A stretch of DNA of 64,000 nucleotides from Crossaster papposus. Its lineage: Eukaryota; Echinodermata; Asteroidea; Velatida; Solasteridae. The stretch spans positions 868,001 through 932,000 of the forward strand of contig JBAIAA010000074.1 in assembly GCA_037893245.1 (NCBI GenBank). Reading direction: 5' to 3'. The notes beneath the pieces were generated by a model that did no database searches, was not told the DNA's origin, and saw only the letters and a program-made list of their open reading frames with translations. Position 1 is the stretch's first letter; each line of letters starts with the position of its first letter. Shown piece after piece: positions 47,627 through 58,611 of this stretch. The position numbers and the translations under genes are program-made.

Positions 47627-49143
47627 ATTTGGTTGTGTGAACTTTTCGTTTCTAAAGCAATATTCATTAAAAATCAATTCAAAGGTAGGATACATTATAG
47701 GTAATTCAATTTTTCGGAACAATTACAGGATATCTAGCGCAGTTATTTTAATGGATGCCTGGAATCATTATTCACTTTTAAATAAGTGAGATATTTCTGA
47801 ATAATTCGGTAGTAAAATGTTTCGATATCTGTAAATGGTTTACCCTACTTTTAAGAACTTCACTGCCCCCAAACCGGATAATTTACCCAAAGATGATCGC
47901 ATTGTTAACAGTGTTGTAAGTCTCGAGACCTGGGCTGATATTAATAAAAGCCTGCGAAACCTATACATATAGTTGGCTGCTAAAATAGCCCCTAGTTGAC
48001 AGCTAAGCTATAGTTGGAAGCTAAGTGATATTATTAAAACTTCTCTAATCTTATGATTGCTAAGGTGGCTACTATTTAGTGTTAACGTTAGAGTTAATCT
48101 GAGGTGTCTCTAAGTCAATAGTTTGCAAATTATCCTCACCCAACATAGGGCTAGATTCTCCACAACCAATAGAACATTGGGATACCTAACAGCTTTCAAA
48201 ACTAAAATCTGAATCCAAGAACCATGTTATCCAATGTAGAATATCCCGTAACAAAATAGATCTCGCGAATTGCAGCGACCGGAGTCTGAGTTTGCTTGGT
48301 TATTGACAGTATGTATAGGTCTCGTGAAATCGCCGCGATCGGGGACCAAGTTTGGTAAAATGTTGTCAAGTTATAAGTTTCGCGGAAATGCAACGATCGA
48401 AAACCTAAATGTTGATCTCGCAATAAAACTGCTCAGACCAAACGTAAACAAACCCGTTACCTTGTCGAAGATGAGTTGTTCCAGCTGTCCTGTTGCATAG
48501 GGTAATAAATCATATTTGTTTAAAACATCTTTCTCTGCACGTCCATATCAGTTCATCTTAAATGTATGCACAAATATTAATAGTTGTGGTAATAAATCAG
48601 GATAAAATATAGTCAAAATTACAAAAGCAGTATACTCTAATGTCGATAAAGACTGTTTGACAAAAACGTTCATTTTTGATAAGGTCCAAGACTATTTTTG
48701 CATTCTTCAGCCTCACTTTCATTATTTTATTTTAATGTGGCACAAAATATTAAGGTAAATGTTTAATCCACAAAATTTAATTATTCATCTGAGAAGACTG
48801 GTATTAATTTGTAATTAAACTTTAGGTCATTTATATCCCTAAGTTGCAAAAAAGAAAATGTTGCCTCACTTTCAATTCAGTATGGCCGACTCGTGAATAA
48901 AGCCCTTATACATTCGCTGCAAAATTCGCCCGAATTATGTTCGACTAATACGAATACCTTTCGTGATGTCACAAATACACGTTTGCATTTGCTTTTGTGC
49001 AGAGTATAAACTGACCTTTACACAAAAAATGAGGTTCTTCAAGATTTACATAACATTATATATAAAAAACAATAATGATACTCTTTGACATCCCAAAATT
49101 CTATTATTTAAGCATTGCTCATTATTTCATTATTCATAAAACA

Positions 49144-49430
49144 GGGGAGTCGGGTTGGTGTAGCGGTTCTTTCCTCGCCTTCCACCACTATTACCCGGGT
49201 TCAAATCCGGACTGGGCCAATATGTGGATTGGGTTTTCAGTCCCTGCCTGACTCCGTGGGTTTTTCCCCAGGATATTCTTCTGGGGTTTTCCTCCCACCT
49301 CTAAAACTGTAACTTCTTCACATTAATTGTTGAATGAAATAACAAATTGTTGAATGAAATTTGTTCCCGCCGTGAATATGGCCATTGATGCTGGGACGGC
49401 GTTAAACCCTAAAAACTCACTCACTCACTC
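49144..49430 (+). mobile_element. tRNA-derived SINE with (ACTC)n tail, unit 5
   Basis: Same insertion as at 42657, including the tcataaaaca duplication; inherited by unit duplication. Confidence 0.92.
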
Positions 49431-49893
49431 ATAAAACATGTATATAGATAGAGATGACACTAATAGTTTGTCTACATTATTAGAAGTTAATACAAGTGGT
49501 TGGAAAAGTGGAATACTAACTCGTAAATGTGTAGAATTCTTGGCATTGAGAGTTGTGAAGGAGATTAAAGGAATGGTTGCATGTGTGCCTATTATTATTT
49601 TCAACAATGTATTTTTTTAATAATTGCATGTATGACTACGTATCCTTGGCAACAAACGTAAATTAATTTTACGTCACTGCTCCAACGCGAGTTGAAGTAA
49701 TAGTCTAAACAAATTACATTCTGTTTGGGCCAAACCCCGGGTGTAAACGGACTTAAAAGCACTTAATTGTTTTTAAGGAATACAGCTATCCACGAGGCCA
49801 CACCCCTTTAAAAAGCGATCAATCACAGTGCATCATTTCAGGTCCGACAATATGTCGCCATTTTGCCCAACAGAAATTACTTTATCATGCTTA

Positions 49894-52170
49894 ATGGCCC
49901 TGTCACACTAGAACGTTTTAGGCCAACGCGTGAGTAGCGCGTTAAAAATAGTTGATACGCTGGCAAACGCTGAACTTCCACAGAAAAAGTCAAGTGGAAC
50001 CGTGATTTCAGCGTGTCCATAACGCGTTAATAACGGGTTCATAGCGTTCACCAGCGCGTGAATAACGCGTTAGTAACGCGCTCGACGACTGATGAACGAC
50101 TGCCCAGCGCGTGAGTAGCGCGGTCCAACGCGCGCCAGCGTACGGCAACGACCACATGATTAGTTGTACAAAAAGATGACGCGCTACTACAGTAATGGCC
50201 CTGTCACACCAGAACGTTTTAGGCCAACGTGCTGAAATTTCGGCAACACGCGGGTAAACGTTGACCAATGCTAGGCCAGCGTTCGCAACGCGCTGAGCGC
50301 GTTACCCACACGCTGGAACACGCTGTCACACGCTGAGACAAAAATACGTTTTTCAACATACCTAAAAAAAATCAGCGTTTGCCAGCGTGTGACTGCACAC
50401 GCTGGCGGCGCGCAAGAAGGCCGTTACTCACGCGTCGAACGCGCTAGACGATCGTTACCAACCCACTACTCTCACGCTGGCGACCCGCTGTCGTATTTTT
50501 ACTATAAATCAGTGATGCGTTCCTTACACGCTGAGCGCGTTCCTCACACGCTACTAATGGCCCTGTCACACCAGAACATTTTAGGCCAACGCGTGAGTAG
50601 CGTGTTGTAATGTTGGCAACACGCTGGCAAACGCTGACCAACGCTAGGCCAGCGTTAGCAACACGCCGAGCGCGTTACTCACACGCTGGGACACGCTGTC
50701 ACACGCTGAGGAAAACAGATTTTGTTAAACATACCTACAATTTCCAGCGTTTGCCAGCGTGTGACTGCACACGCTGGCGGTGCGTTGGAGGTTCGTTACC
50801 CACGCGTCGAACACGCTAGACGATCGTTATCAACCCGCTACTCACACGCTGGCGTACGCTGGCGTACGCTTGCGACACGCTGGTTATGGCCCTGCCACAC
50901 CAGAACGTTTTAGGCCAATTGCTGAACTTTCACAGAAAAAAGTCAAGTGGAACCGTGATTTCAGCGTGTCCATACAGGTTGATAACGGGTCCATAGAGTA
51001 TGCCAGCGCGTGAGTAGCGTGTGAGGAACGCGCTCAGCGTGTAAGGAACGCATCACTGATTTATAGTACAAATACGACAGCGGGTCGCCAGCGTGAGAGT
51101 AGTGGGTTGGTAACGATCGTCTAGCGCGTTCGACGCGTGAGTAACGGCCTTCCTGCGCGCCGCCAGCGTGTGCAGTCACACGCTGGCAAACGCTGAATAT
51201 TTTTAGGTATGTTGAAAAATGTATTTTTGCCTCAGCGTGTGACAGCGTGTTTCAGCGTTTGGGTAACGCGCTCAGCGCGTTGCGAACGCTGGCCTAGCGT
51301 TGGTCAACGTTTACCCGCGTGTTGCCGAAATTCCAACACGTTGGCCTAAAACGTTCTGGTGTGACAGGGCCATTACTGTAGTAGCGCGTCGTCTTTTTGT
51401 ACAACTAATCATGTGGTCGTTGCCGTACGCTGGCGCGCGTTGGACCGCGCTACTCACGCGCTGGGCAGTCGTTCATCAGTCGTCGAGCGCGTTACTAACG
51501 CGTTATTCACGCGCTGGCGAACGCTATGAACCCGTTATCAACGCGTTATGGACACGCTGAAATCACGGTTCCATTTGACTTTTTCTGTGGAAGTTCAGCG
51601 TTTGCCAGCGTATCAACTATTTTTAACGCGCTACTCACGCGTTGGCCTAAAACGTTCTGGTGTGACAGGGCCATTACGCGCTGGCATACGCTATGAACCC
51701 GTTATCAACCTGTATGGACACGCTGAAATCACGGTTCCACTTGACTTTTTCTGTGAAAGTTCAGCAATTGCCAGCGTATCAACTATTTTTTAACGCGCTA
51801 CTCATGCATTGGCCTAAAACGTCCTGGTGTGGCAGGGCCATAACCAGCGTGTCGCAAGCGTACGTCGGCGTATGCCATCGTGTGAGTAGCGGGTTGATAA
51901 CGATCGCCTAGCGTGTTCGACGCGTGAGTAACGAATCTAAAACGCGCCGCCAGCGTGTGCAGTCACACGCTGGCAAACGCTGGAAATTGTAGCTATGTTG
52001 AAACTAATATTTTTTCCTCAGCGTATGACAGCGTGTCCCAGCGTGTGAGTAACGCGCTCATCGTGTTGCTAACGCTGGCCTAGCGTTGGTCAGCGTTTGC
52101 CAGCGTGTTGCCAAAATTACAACACGCTACTCACGCGTTGGCCTAAAATGTTCTGGTGTGACAGGGCCAT
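49894..52170. mobile_element. Nested palindromic TIR elements with ACGCTGGC motif (TA target)
   Basis: Outer ends ATGGCCCTGTCACACY with TA on both flanks. The termini occur four times in each orientation: at about 49894, 50194, 50556 and 50887, and inverted at about 51375, 51673, 51843 and 52170. Mirror pairing gives two interleaved palindromes centred near 50784 and 51364. The interior is saturated with 'cacgctggc', 'acgcgtgag' and 'aacgctg'. No transposase; mirrored frames such as 50389 plus and 50961 minus are artefacts of the palindrome. Confidence 0.85.
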
Positions 52171-52751
52171 TACCGCACACTTAATGTTGATTTAACGTTT
52201 ATTTCAATTGTACACTCCGATTCTAGCGCTTCTGTAGAGGACACAACGAAAATGTAATAGATGTATGAAAACTATCAATTTCTTTTCATGCTTAGAACAT
52301 TTATCTGTCAATTTTTTGCAAACGACGAGGCAGATGGCAGGTTGGTAATGGCTGCTGTTTTATGAATTATCCCCATTGAATACTGAATTATAAATCGTAA
52401 TGGTAGAATTTTATGTTTGTCTTTTTCATCGCCTCCCCCCCCCCCCCCCGCCCACCGCCCCGCCCCCTCCCCCTTGACATTTATCTGTCACTGACTGCAC
52501 TTAAAGTTGTAGCATTTGTCAGTTGTGATTGTTTATTGTTTGAAGCAGCAACAGTTTTCAAAAATCGATCTACCCTGACGAAGTTTTAGCTCTGCGAATG
52601 CTGTATATATTCCAAGAAAATGAAATTTATAAGATTTCGACTTGTAACCAACAACTTATGAAATTTTCACAAAATGCGTCTTTGAGACGCATCTTTGGAC
52701 TTCTTTTGATTATTTCTTTAAAATGACAGCATATCAGAAGGAATAATTTAA

Positions 52752-53466
52752 AGATGGACTACAACGGAATAATGATAAAGGCTGTGTTGCTGTTTTTTGT
52801 TCGAGAAATGTATAATGATTACTAATATATCATTAGTATTCAATAAATCTTCTTCCTTCATGCAAAAAAACAACAAAATTGATCGGCGTTCTACGACCCA
52901 GAAAAACTCAGTTTCAGCAAAAGCCCTTAACTCATGAATAATTCATACTTTGTGTGTGACGTACTACCCATGAAAACGCATACATATGGTGGCCCTGAAG
53001 GGACTCCGCAGATCGCGAATATTGACGTCAAATTTGACGTCAATATTCGCGACTTTTGGGGAAAGTCGTGAATATCGACGTCAAATTTGACGTCAATATT
53101 CGCGACTTTTTTGGAAAGTCGTGAATATTGACGTCAAATTTGACGTCGATATTCGCGATCTGCGGAGTCCCTTCAGGGCCACCATGTATGCGTTTTCATG
53201 GGTAGTACGTCATCACTTTTCGCGGGTTTACAAGTCCGCTGGTACTATATCGTGGATTTCATTGTGGTTTTCAGTGGATCTTTGCCGGGAACCAGTACAG
53301 GGCGGGAAATTTCAAAATCGAAGAATCGAGGTCTAATTTTTTCGGTCAAATTGCAACAAAATTATTTAGAGAAAAACATGACCGTAACAATAAAGTGTTA
53401 CCTGAACACAACATAAACAAGGTCCGATAATAAATTTAATGTGTGAGTTTTCGTTGTAGTCCATCT
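52752..53466. mobile_element. TTAA-target non-autonomous element (piggyBac/Kolobok-like)
   Basis: Inverted termini AGATGGACTACAACG, flanked on both sides by TTAA (52748-52751 and 53467-53470). Excising it with one TTAA restores the unit sequence 'aatttaacaagaagtc', one base different from other units. A TTAA duplication is characteristic of piggyBac and Kolobok superfamilies. No transposase. A 256-bp palindrome occupies its middle. Confidence 0.85.
52958..53213. repeat. Near-perfect palindrome, arms of about 128 bp
   Basis: Centred near 53085. Outer arms contain 'tgacgtactacccatgaaaa', inner arms 'ggtggccctgaagggactc' and 'gcgaatattgacgtcaaatt'. The inner part is the same family as the 58612-59990 element. 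Confidence 0.9.
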
Positions 53467-53782
53467 TTAACAAGAAGTCTATAATAACAGTTCAGTAAAG
53501 TATTTCGTGATAATTAAGGCTTTTAAAAATATATATTGACAAATGTTGTGTACATATACCGTTAAAAAAAAAATTGTTTTGTTAAGAATTGCTTTTGTAG
53601 AAGCGTGAGAAACTGAAGAAATTAAATGTGAGAGTTGCTATGATGAATTTGAATAACAAATGTTTCAAAATAGCCGAGAAAACCTATACAGGTTGAGTAT
53701 TTTCCCCTCAAGTGCACGACGTAGGGTATCATGTTGGGTACAACGAATTTTTCTGACTACCCCGTGGAATTCCATTAATTTA

Positions 53783-54247
53783 GTGAGTGAGTGAGGTTTT
53801 AGGGTTTAACGCCGTCCCAGCATCAATGGCCATATTCACGGCGGGAACAAATTTCATTCAACAATTTTTTTATTTCATTCAACAATTAATGTGAAGAAGT
53901 TACAGTTTTAGAGGTGGGAGGAAAACCCCAGAAAAATATCCTGGGGAAAAACCCACGGAATCAGGCAGGGACTGAAAACCCAATCCACATATTGGCCCAG
54001 GCCGGATTCGAACCCGGGTCATATAGTGGTGGAAGGCGAGGAAAGAACCGCTACACCAACCCTCCTCCCCTCCCCCCTCCCCTCCCCCCTCCCTTCCCCT
54101 CCCCTCCCCCCTCCCCTCCCCTCCCCTCCCCTCCCCTCCCCTCCCCTCCCCTCCCCTCCCCTCCCCTCCCCTCCCCTCCCCTCCCCTCCCCTCCCCTCCC
54201 CTCCCCTCCCCTCCCCTCCCCTCCCCTCCCCTCCCCTCCCCTCCCCC
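53783..54247 (-). mobile_element. tRNA-derived SINE with expanded CCCCT head
   Basis: Reverse-oriented copy of the 4561 family, from the (GTGA)n end at 53783 to the A-box region at about 54045. The target-site duplication 'tccattaattta' (53771-53782, 54248-54259) encloses both the SINE and the pentanucleotide tract, so the microsatellite formed within the SINE's own 5' end. Confidence 0.92.
54059..54247 (+). repeat. (CTCCC)n pentanucleotide microsatellite
   Basis: About 37 copies, irregular at the left end and perfect afterwards. It replaces the 'cgactcccc' that normally heads the SINE (minus strand 'ggggagtcg'). Confidence 0.95.
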
Positions 54248-54713
54248 TCCATTAATTTAAAAGGCGCAAAGAGTAATTTGTTTCACGCCGACTGACTTGT
54301 TGCCTTCATTGCATCATCTTTAATCATTTCGTCCCTAAGGATACCTTTCTTTTTCTAAAGGTTCGTTATTTACACGTCTGTGTAATTGCCTAGACCGACC
54401 TTGATTGCTATTGAGGAGTCTGTGTTTGTTACTAGAAGCCGTGTCCGTTTGTACGCAGTGCCGCGCTGTTTCATAACAATTCGTGACTGTTTACGAACGA
54501 GATGGTATTCATGAGCCTGGTCTCGCGGTGGTCTACGGCCACTTAGCTGACATGGCAAACTAAGTACGTTCGAGTACTTGCCGATATACGGCGAACGCTA
54601 ACAGAGTGTTCAGCATTTCGTCATGTGGTATTTTTTCGAATCCTTGACCTGTTTGTGAGCATTTGTAGACAATCTCCATCCGGATCAGGGACGTAGTGTG
54701 TTATTATTATTAA

Positions 54714-55758
54714 CTAGGCGGTCACCCGGGGTTTGTCGGTTCTCGGGTTTGTAGCTACTTCCCTGGATGGATGGGGATTGTGGATACATGTTGACTCTAT
54801 CATGGAGGTGCCAAATAAAAATGTTGAAAGAAACACATTCACAAATATGGTTAATGATACTTTTAAAATGGGAGATATTTGTGGGAGATGTATGACATAT
54901 TTGATGATGCAATAATTACATTTGCAAGACTTCAGGATAGATTACATTGGTTGTAACCAAAGTATTGTTCATGAAGCCTTGTGAGTTGGTTGGTTCTACT
55001 TTCACATATGTCATGAAATGCCCGAGCTCGTGAGAATGCTACATATAGCTGTCCATGTGAAAACACTGGTGCTGGTAAATATATCAAGATTTAAACATTC
55101 TGGCTATTTTATGTATTTTTTTAAGGACATCCATTGCAAGCATGTAAACATTGAAATCAGTATTGCGCAATACAGACATGAAACAGCCAAATAAGAACGA
55201 CCAACAGCTCTAACTACCCCCCAGGGGATATCTGGGTGGCGATTGATAACAGCTGTGTTTGTTCTCTACCAAGGCCGCTCAAAGAGATATCAGAGACTTT
55301 TTTTGACAGCGGCTAAACACAAAGGGATCAGATTTCGATTTGTCTGCACAACTCTATGGCTTTTGGCCCAAACCATTATTTTGAAGGGATGTTTCACCCC
55401 CTGAATGACCTCCTGGGTTAAACAAAATTTTCCCAGTCCATTAGCCCGATAGGACAAACTTTGAAAATTCGACCCTTAGACGACCTTTGACCCCGGAAGA
55501 CCCGAAAAACGCTAACCCGTTTTATTTCGCATCGAGCATTGCGATCACCGAGTTTAAGCACGATCCGACCAACTTCAAAAAGGTGACCCCTAGATGACCT
55601 TTGACCTCGCACGCCCTAGCGAATGCAAACTGGTTCTCGCGGGGACCGAGCCGGACCCACCCACCGAGTTTGAACGCCGCACGACCCCGGGAAGGGGACG
55701 AAAAAGCGCGCACAGACAGACACACAGACAGACAGAGAGTAGCGTATTATTATATAGA
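54714..55758 (-). mobile_element. Helitron, deletion derivative
   Basis: The minus strand starts TCTATATAATAATACGC at 55758 and ends ...GGTGACCGCCTAG at 54714. It is inserted exactly between A and T with no target duplication: flanks rejoin to 'attattaattctttctgg', the sequence found in the other units. TC start, CTRR end and A/T insertion are the Helitron signature. A fragment of the helicase gene survives inside. No Rep domain is visible in the 1045 bp. Confidence 0.9.
54955..55080 (-). pseudogene. Helitron helicase C-terminal fragment
   Basis: The minus strand reads LPAPVFSHGQLYVAFSRARA followed by FHDI, the conserved last motif of PIF1-like Helitron helicases, near the 3' end of the element where it belongs. 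Upstream motifs are absent. Confidence 0.85.
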
Positions 55759-55769
55759 TTCTTTCTGGT

Positions 55770-56018
55770 AATGAAACTAAGGATTCATCAAAAGCGCCGT
55801 ATATGCACTGTAGCTTGCAAGCCTAAAGAAACCTGTAGAGAGAAGACAATGAGAAGAAGATACAGTTTTAGAGGTGGGGGGGGGGGGGGGGGGAACTACG
55901 AAATCAGGCAGGAACTGAAAACCAAATCCACATTTACCCAGGCCGGATTCGAACCCGGGTCACAACGGTGAAAGGCGAGGAAAGAACTGCTACGCCAACC
56001 TGAATCCCTCTCATTTGG
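55770..56018 (-). mobile_element. SINE (second tail type) in array unit 6
   Basis: Same site as in the other units, now separated from its left flank by the Helitron. Contains a G-run at about 55876-55893. Confidence 0.85.
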
Positions 56019-57779
56019 TTGTGTGAACTTTTCGTTTCTAAAGCAATATTCATTAAAAGTCCATTCAAAGGTAGGATACATAGGCCCATAGGTAATTCAA
56101 TTTTTCGGAACAATTACAGGATATCTAGCACAGTAATTTTAATGGATGCCTGAAATCATTATTCATTTTTAAATAAGTGAGATATTTCTGAATAATTCGG
56201 TAGTAAAATTGTTCGATATCTGTAAATGGTTTACCCTATCTTTAAGGACTTCACTGCCTCCAAACCGGATAATTTACCCAAAGATGATCGCATTGTTAAC
56301 AGTGTTGTAAGTCTCGAGACCTAGGCTGATATTAATAAAAGCCTGCGAAGCCTATACATGTAGTTGGCTGCTAAAATAGCACCTAGTTGACAGCTAAGCC
56401 TAGTTGGAAACTAAGTGATATTCAAAAAACTTTGCAAAGCTTGTGGTTGCTAAGTTGGCTGCTATTTAGTGTTAACGTTAGAGTTAATCTAATGTGTCTC
56501 TAAGTCAATAGTTCTCACCCAATATAGGGCTAAATTCTCCACAACCAATAGAACATTGGGATACCTAACAAATTAATAGGCTTTCAAAACAAAAATCTGA
56601 ATCCAAGAACCATGTTATCCAATGTAAAATATCCCGTAACAAAATAGATCTCGCAAATCGCAGCAACCGGGGTCTGAGTTTGCTTCGTTATTGACAGTAC
56701 GTATAGGTCTCGTGAAATCGCTGCGATCAGGGACCAAGTTTGGTAAAATGTTGTCAAGTTATAAGTTTCGCGGAAATGCAACGATCGAAAACCTAAATAT
56801 TGATCTGGCAATAAAACTGCTCAGGCCATACGTAAACAAACCCGTTACCTTGTCAAAGATGAGTTGTTCCAGCTGTCCTGTTGCATAGGGTAATAAATCA
56901 TATTTATTTAAAACATCTTTCTCTGCACGTCCATATCAGTTCATCTTAAATGTATGCACAAATATAAATAGTTGTGGTACTTAATAAATCAGGATTAGGT
57001 TTAGTCAAAATTACAAAAGCAGTATACTCTAATGTTGATAAATTGTTTGACAAAAACGTTCATTTTCGTTATTTTTGCATTCTATAGGCTCACTTTCAAT
57101 TTTGTTGTTAATGTGGCACAAAATATTAAGGTAAATGTTTAATCAACAAAATTTAATTATTCATCTGAGAAGACTGGTATTAATTTGTAATTAAACTTTA
57201 GGTCATTTTTATCCCTAAGTTGCAAAAAAGAAAATGTTGCCTCACTTTCAATTCAATATGGCCGACTCGTGAATAAAGCCCTTATACATTCACTGCAAAA
57301 TTCGCCCGAATTATGTTCGACTAATACCAATACCTTTTGTGATGTCACAAATCCACGTTTGCTTCTGTGCAGAGTATAAACTGACCTTTACAAAAATATG
57401 AGGTTCTTCAAGAATTATATAACATTATATATAAAAAACAATAATGAAACTCTTAGACATTCCAAAAATCTAATATTTAAGCATTGCTCATTATTTCACT
57501 ATTCATGAAACATGTATATAGATAGAGATGGCACTACTTTGTCCACATTATTAGAAGTTAATACAAGTGGTTGGAAAAGTGGAATACTAACTCGTAAATT
57601 TGGGGAATTCTTGGCATTGAGAGTTGTGAAGGAGATTTTTTAAAGGAATGGTTGCACGTGTGCCTATTTTTTTCAACAATGTATTTTTTAAATAAATGCA
57701 TGCATGACCACGTATCCTTGGCAACAAACGTTGATTAATTTTACGTCACTGCTCCAACGCAAGTTGAAGTAATAGTCTA

Positions 57780-58500
57780 AACAAATTACATTCTGTTTGG
57801 GCCAAACCCCGGGTGTAAACGGACTTAAAAGCACTTAATTGTTTTTAAGGAATACAGCTATCCACGAGGCCACACCCCTTTAAAAGGCGATCAATCACAG
57901 TGCAACATTTCAGGTCCGACAAATTGTCGCCATTTTGCCCGACATAAATTACTTTAACATGCTTTACCGCACACTTTAATGTTGATTTAACGTTTATTTT
58001 AATTGTACACTCCGATTCCAGCGCTTCTGTGGAGAATACAATTGAATAGATGAATGAAAGCTATCTATTTATTTCATTTCAAGCTTAGAAAATTAATTTG
58101 TCAATGTTGTCCAAACGACGAGGCAGATGGCAGGCTGGTAATGGTTGCTTTTTATGAATTGTAGTGGTAGAATTTTATGTTTGTCCTTTTCATCGACATT
58201 TACCCCTCCCCTCCCCCTTGACATTTATCTGTCACTGACTGCACTTATAGTTGTAGCATTTGTCAGTTGTGATTGTTTATTGTTTGAAGCAGCAACACTT
58301 TTCAAAAAACGATCTACCTTGACGAAGTTTTAGCTCTGCGAATGCTGTATATATTCCAAGAAAATGACATTTTTAAGATTTTGACAGTGTAACCAACTAT
58401 TTATGAATATATTCAAAAAATGCGTCTCGGAGACACATCTTTAGACTTCTTTTGATTATTTCTTCAAAATGAAAGCATATCAGAAGGAATAATTTCAGAG
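57780..58500 (+). repeat. Array unit 7 (partial, most diverged)
   Basis: Keeps the anchor, C-tract remnant, 'gatctaccttgacgaag' and 'gcatatcagaaggaataatt', then departs from the unit at about 58497. It marks the right edge of the array. Confidence 0.85.
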
Positions 58501-58611
58501 GGAGTCTTTAATTCTTGACATCATGTAAGCAAATAAACAATAATTTGGTTGGTTACTTTTTGGATAGTTGCAAACAGTATATACGTTCCCTTTATTAGAT
58601 TGAGGGTTACG

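Larger units (their letters stand above)
43225..49707 (+). repeat. Array unit 5
   Basis: Contains a 2.43-kb CCAGTT-rich TIR element at 44633-47063 and the shared SINE at 49144. First exon deleted near 47283. Second-type SINE at about 47378-47626. Confidence 0.88.
49708..57779 (+). repeat. Array unit 6 (heavily inserted)
   Basis: Carries four separate insertions: 49894-52170, 52752-53466, 53783-54247 and 54714-55758. Removing them leaves about 3.55 kb. First exon deleted near 54610. Confidence 0.88.
28281..58500 (+). repeat. Tandem array: six units plus a partial seventh, core about 3.6 kb
   Basis: The anchor 'aacaaattacattctgtttg' (or close variants) recurs at 28281, 31259, 35849, 38745, 43225, 49708 and 57780. 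Within each unit the order is fixed: C-rich tract, 'atcgatctaccctgacgaag', 'gacagcatatcagaaggaat', promoter-like region, intron-1 block with SINE, a 15-kb-type repeat segment, 'ggtctcgtgaaatcg' block, then 'acatgtatatagatagagat'. Unit lengths are 2.98, 4.59, 2.90, 4.48, 6.48 and 8.07 kb, but removing unit-specific insertions and restoring deletions brings them to about 3.6-3.7 kb. Amplification involves the promoter/first-exon/intron part of the secreted-protein family. Confidence 0.95.

Noticed and set aside
50008-51560. Paired identical frames on opposite strands
   Set aside because: They are mirror images caused by the palindromic transposon.
54019-54255. Proline- or glycine-rich proteins
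   Set aside because: Translations of the (CTCCC)n microsatellite.
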